Assembly (NCBI GenBank): GCA_000499405.2
Contig: HG738140.1
Coordinates: forward strand, 10,381,560 to 10,445,559
Source: Onchocerca volvulus
Lineage: Eukaryota > Nematoda > Chromadorea > Rhabditida > Onchocercidae
DNA length: 64,000 nt
Direction: 5' to 3'
Position numbers and translations under genes: made by a program. The notes under the pieces are model-generated. The model searched no databases. It was not told the DNA's origin and was given only the letters and a program-made list of their open reading frames with translations. This document shows positions 61,560-64,000 of this stretch, piece by piece. Positions within the stretch are counted from its first letter, which is position 1. Each line of letters starts with the position of its first letter.

Positions 61560-63117
61560 AAATGTCCCACAATATTTTAAAAATTCCTGAAGTCTTTTTA
61601 GCTAAAACTCGAAGCAACAAGTCCTCTCATTACATACCAAATTTTTTTTTTTTTCTTTTTTTTTTTAACAAACTGTTAGTTGTTAGTTAACTGTTATTTC
61701 TCCTATTGAACTGTTAGTCAATATTCTTATTTTCTTTTCTTCCTATTTATTCAAAACGAAAGTCGAAAAACTGTTTAGGAGATTTGACCTGACTGGATAA
61801 GTTCTATACTTGTCGCACTGTCCCAGCATAACATATTTAGAATCGCTTTATTTACTTCAGCTGACTTAAATCAAACATTACTGAAGAATATAACCAACAA
61901 ATGATATTCCCTTGTATAGAGATTTTTTTGTTTTTCTTCTTCCTTGAATTCATTTAATTTATCAAATTTTTATACATATTACATATGCGTCCAGTCTTTC
62001 CAGTGATCAAAAATGAGAAACCGGATTTCATGTGCTGTATTCATTTTGAATTGATAATAAACAGCACGGTATTTCTGCACTTATCTTAAAACAAGAAAAT
62101 ACAATTTTTGATGCCACAGTACAAAATTAATATACCAATTTACAGAAACAATTTAAAGTTTACACATATATGATGGTAGAATAAGAAAAATGAAATCCTT
62201 AAAACTTTTAAAAATTGTCTACCATTTCCTAGAATCCCACGATACCAAAGACTGAAATAAAACAAATCCATGGATTTCATCAGTATATCCAACAGATGAT
62301 GATGATGCATTTGTGATTATTTTAGCACAAAATCACACTACGAACTGACATTTTCTATCATTTTCCATGATTTCACACTTCTCTATTCAAGTAAGAAACT
62401 CTTCCTGCTGAATCATGAAAGGTATAGAGAATCTGGAATGAACAACTTCTAAAAAGGTTTTTTTTTTTTTTTTTCAGAAAATAATTCGAACTTTTTAGTT
62501 CAATCTAAAGTCCAATTTCCCAATCAAGCACTATCATGCCATTCTATTTGTAAAAAGGCATGAGTCCTTGATCTTACGAGATATGAATGGAAGAAATACA
62601 GTTTACTCTTCATTCATTACAATAAATCTGAGTATTATCAATATCACTCAACTTAACTTGCAAATATAGTTCTTCTCTTCTTAAAAATTTCGGCGAACTT
62701 TTAACTATTATATAAGTGCAGAACTGCATCAGATTCGAAGATTATTTGTCCATACTATTGATTACATATTGGTTGATGAAAAGGATTACATGAAGAGATA
62801 TATTAAATGCTCCAATATAGAAACAACAAAAGAAAAGGGATAACACCAAAAATAAAAGAAACATCCAGAAGAAGGATAAATTTTCTATAACACCTGTTTA
62901 GAAATTTCGATGTTAAAAAGCAATTTTCACTTTTATATAACAAACAAAAAAGATAGCTGTTAGCAACATATTGGCAACATGGAATGATTAAATTAATTTG
63001 GATTTATCTAATTCAAATTGTAGTTCAATCACAGTAAATGACAATTGCAAATGGCCAATTGTTTAAATGATGAAAAGAATGTCATGTGAAGTACAAAATA
63101 AAATAATTTCAGTACTC
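61560..63117. other. 3' intergenic region between convergent egl-43 and thymidylate kinase genes
   Basis: AT-rich, with T-runs at 61641-61668 and 62459-62474 and no coding frame. The first part is presumably the egl-43 3' UTR, and the last part that of the minus-strand kinase gene. Confidence 0.5.
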
Positions 63118-63926
63118 TCACAGAAATACAAGGCTCTTTCTGCTCACATTATCCAAAACCGGTGCCACTATTTTCCAGATATTTTCGGAAATTTGTTCAA
63201 TAGGCAAGGAGGCATCCACTATCTTAAATGGGATAGCTGACAAAAATTATCCATAAAGAAATTTTTTCAGCAAAGAAATTCCGATCGAATGCAAAGCATA
63301 TCTATAATGCAATAATTTAACTTCATTCAAATCAAAGAAAAAAAAAATTAGTTCATTTATTTAACTTACTTTCCATAGATCTCTGTCTTCAGCGGCTAAT
63401 TTTCCCATGATATCACTGACCTTTCTCTGGAAACTACTTAAGTCGAAGCGTTCATCACCAAATCCACTCCTTTTTTGCACTTCCTCGAATGAAAGATTGA
63501 AATATATAACACAATCAGGTCTTAACTCACCCATATCAGCCAGTTTTGCCCACTCGATTGTTATGTTGTCAGCTCCTTAACCAGAACAGCCAATATGATC
63601 ATGAATAAAGTACGGCACTTCCCCAGTAAAATTTAATTTATTCGACCAATATTTTAACTATGATAATTTTTCCCAAATGCTATATAAATTCCGAAAAGCT
63701 TGAATATAAAAAAAAATTGAGAGAATACCTTTCGCAAGAGTATAAGCAATGCCTGAATAAACATATCGGTCAACAACCAAATGTGTTCCCTGAAGAAGTT
63801 TTTTCACCATTAAAGACATAAGTGCTTGCCGATTTGCTGCGAATACCAGATGCGCCTCCTTGGGCTTCATTTCGACTTCGTTTTTCAAATAACGGTCAAT
63901 AAATTTACCTAAATCGCTTGAGCGAT
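63118..63926 (-). CDS. dtymk: thymidylate (dTMP) kinase, C-terminal exons, cut by right edge
   Basis: Three minus-strand exons: 63926-63729, 63575-63370 and 63222-63118, stop TGA at 63120-63118. Phases agree. They encode about 170 residues and match the family from the middle on: RSSDLGKFIDRYL, AHLVFAANRQ, the DR-Y motif VVDRYVYSGIAYTLAKG, DCVIYFNLSFEEV, the lid region RSGFGDERFD (compare human GAFGHERYE), and WK/IVDAS, which spans the last splice exactly as human NWKMVDAS. The enzyme phosphorylates dTMP to dTDP using ATP in the cytosol, nucleus or mitochondria, an essential step in dTTP supply. The first exon with the P-loop lies beyond the right edge. The exon 4 acceptor is placed at TTTAAG rather than the upstream GTCAG, because only the former keeps the frame. 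Confidence 0.93.
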
Positions 63927-64000
63927 CTGAAATGAAATCATTTATTACTCATTATTATTGCATTTTGACCAAAAAAACTATGGCAAACTGCATATAGTGA

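Noticed and set aside
1..64000. Bacterial endosymbiont (Wolbachia) insertion, transposon, or SL1 RNA gene
   Set aside because: Looked for bacterial-style open frames, transposase or reverse-transcriptase motifs and the SL1 sequence on both strands; none was seen.

Overview
This window is AT-rich eukaryotic DNA, about 70% A+T by eye. Its genes are split into many short exons with TTTNCAG acceptors and GTAAGT-like donors. Several genes have no visible 5' leader exon: the ATG lies a few bases after a lone splice acceptor, as expected for spliced-leader (SL) trans-splicing. With an egl-43-type EVI1 gene, long introns and T/A-rich intergenic DNA, this points to a parasitic nematode, probably a filaria-like clade III species. 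The species cannot be named from the window. There is no mobile element, prophage or CRISPR array. All exon models were spliced by hand from reading frame, intron phase and family resemblance.

Layout. 1-1358: 3' end of an unrecognised plus-strand gene. About 3294-3413: a minus-strand 5S rRNA-like element with a conserved core and diverged ends, followed by a perfect palindrome at 3676-3705. 3933-6506: complete BCCIP homologue. 7961-10051: unrecognised Ser-rich protein with a charged, probably coiled-coil tail. 10875-12769 (minus): Gln/Met-rich protein with Cys-rich ends and a likely signal peptide. 13628-21940 (plus): large cysteine-module cluster, read as one secreted or membrane-anchored protein or two adjacent ones, starting with a signal peptide and ending in a hydrophobic tail. 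21633-22085 (minus): 71-residue single-pass membrane protein. 22270-26000 (plus): acidic protein with four diverged copies of a YSxYDEPPSETDVE-type motif on symmetric phase-1 exons. 27337-38288 (plus): complete 21-exon anoctamin (TMEM16) with all six calcium-site residues. 38289-46206: large gene-poor interval ending in a GC-rich, strand-asymmetric tract. 46220-61559 (plus): EVI1/PRDM-type zinc-finger gene (egl-43) with an atypical PR domain, a PLDLS CtBP motif and six fingers. 63118-63926 (minus): 3' exons of thymidylate kinase, cut by the right edge.

The housekeeping genes (BCCIP, anoctamin, egl-43, thymidylate kinase) align easily with known families. The 10.8-26 kb block is different: four neighbouring genes with no family I recognise, at least three of them apparently secreted or membrane proteins, showing internal module or exon duplication and head-to-head or antisense arrangement. 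This block is the best candidate for an undescribed, lineage-specific system. I see no operon or shared pathway among the other genes.
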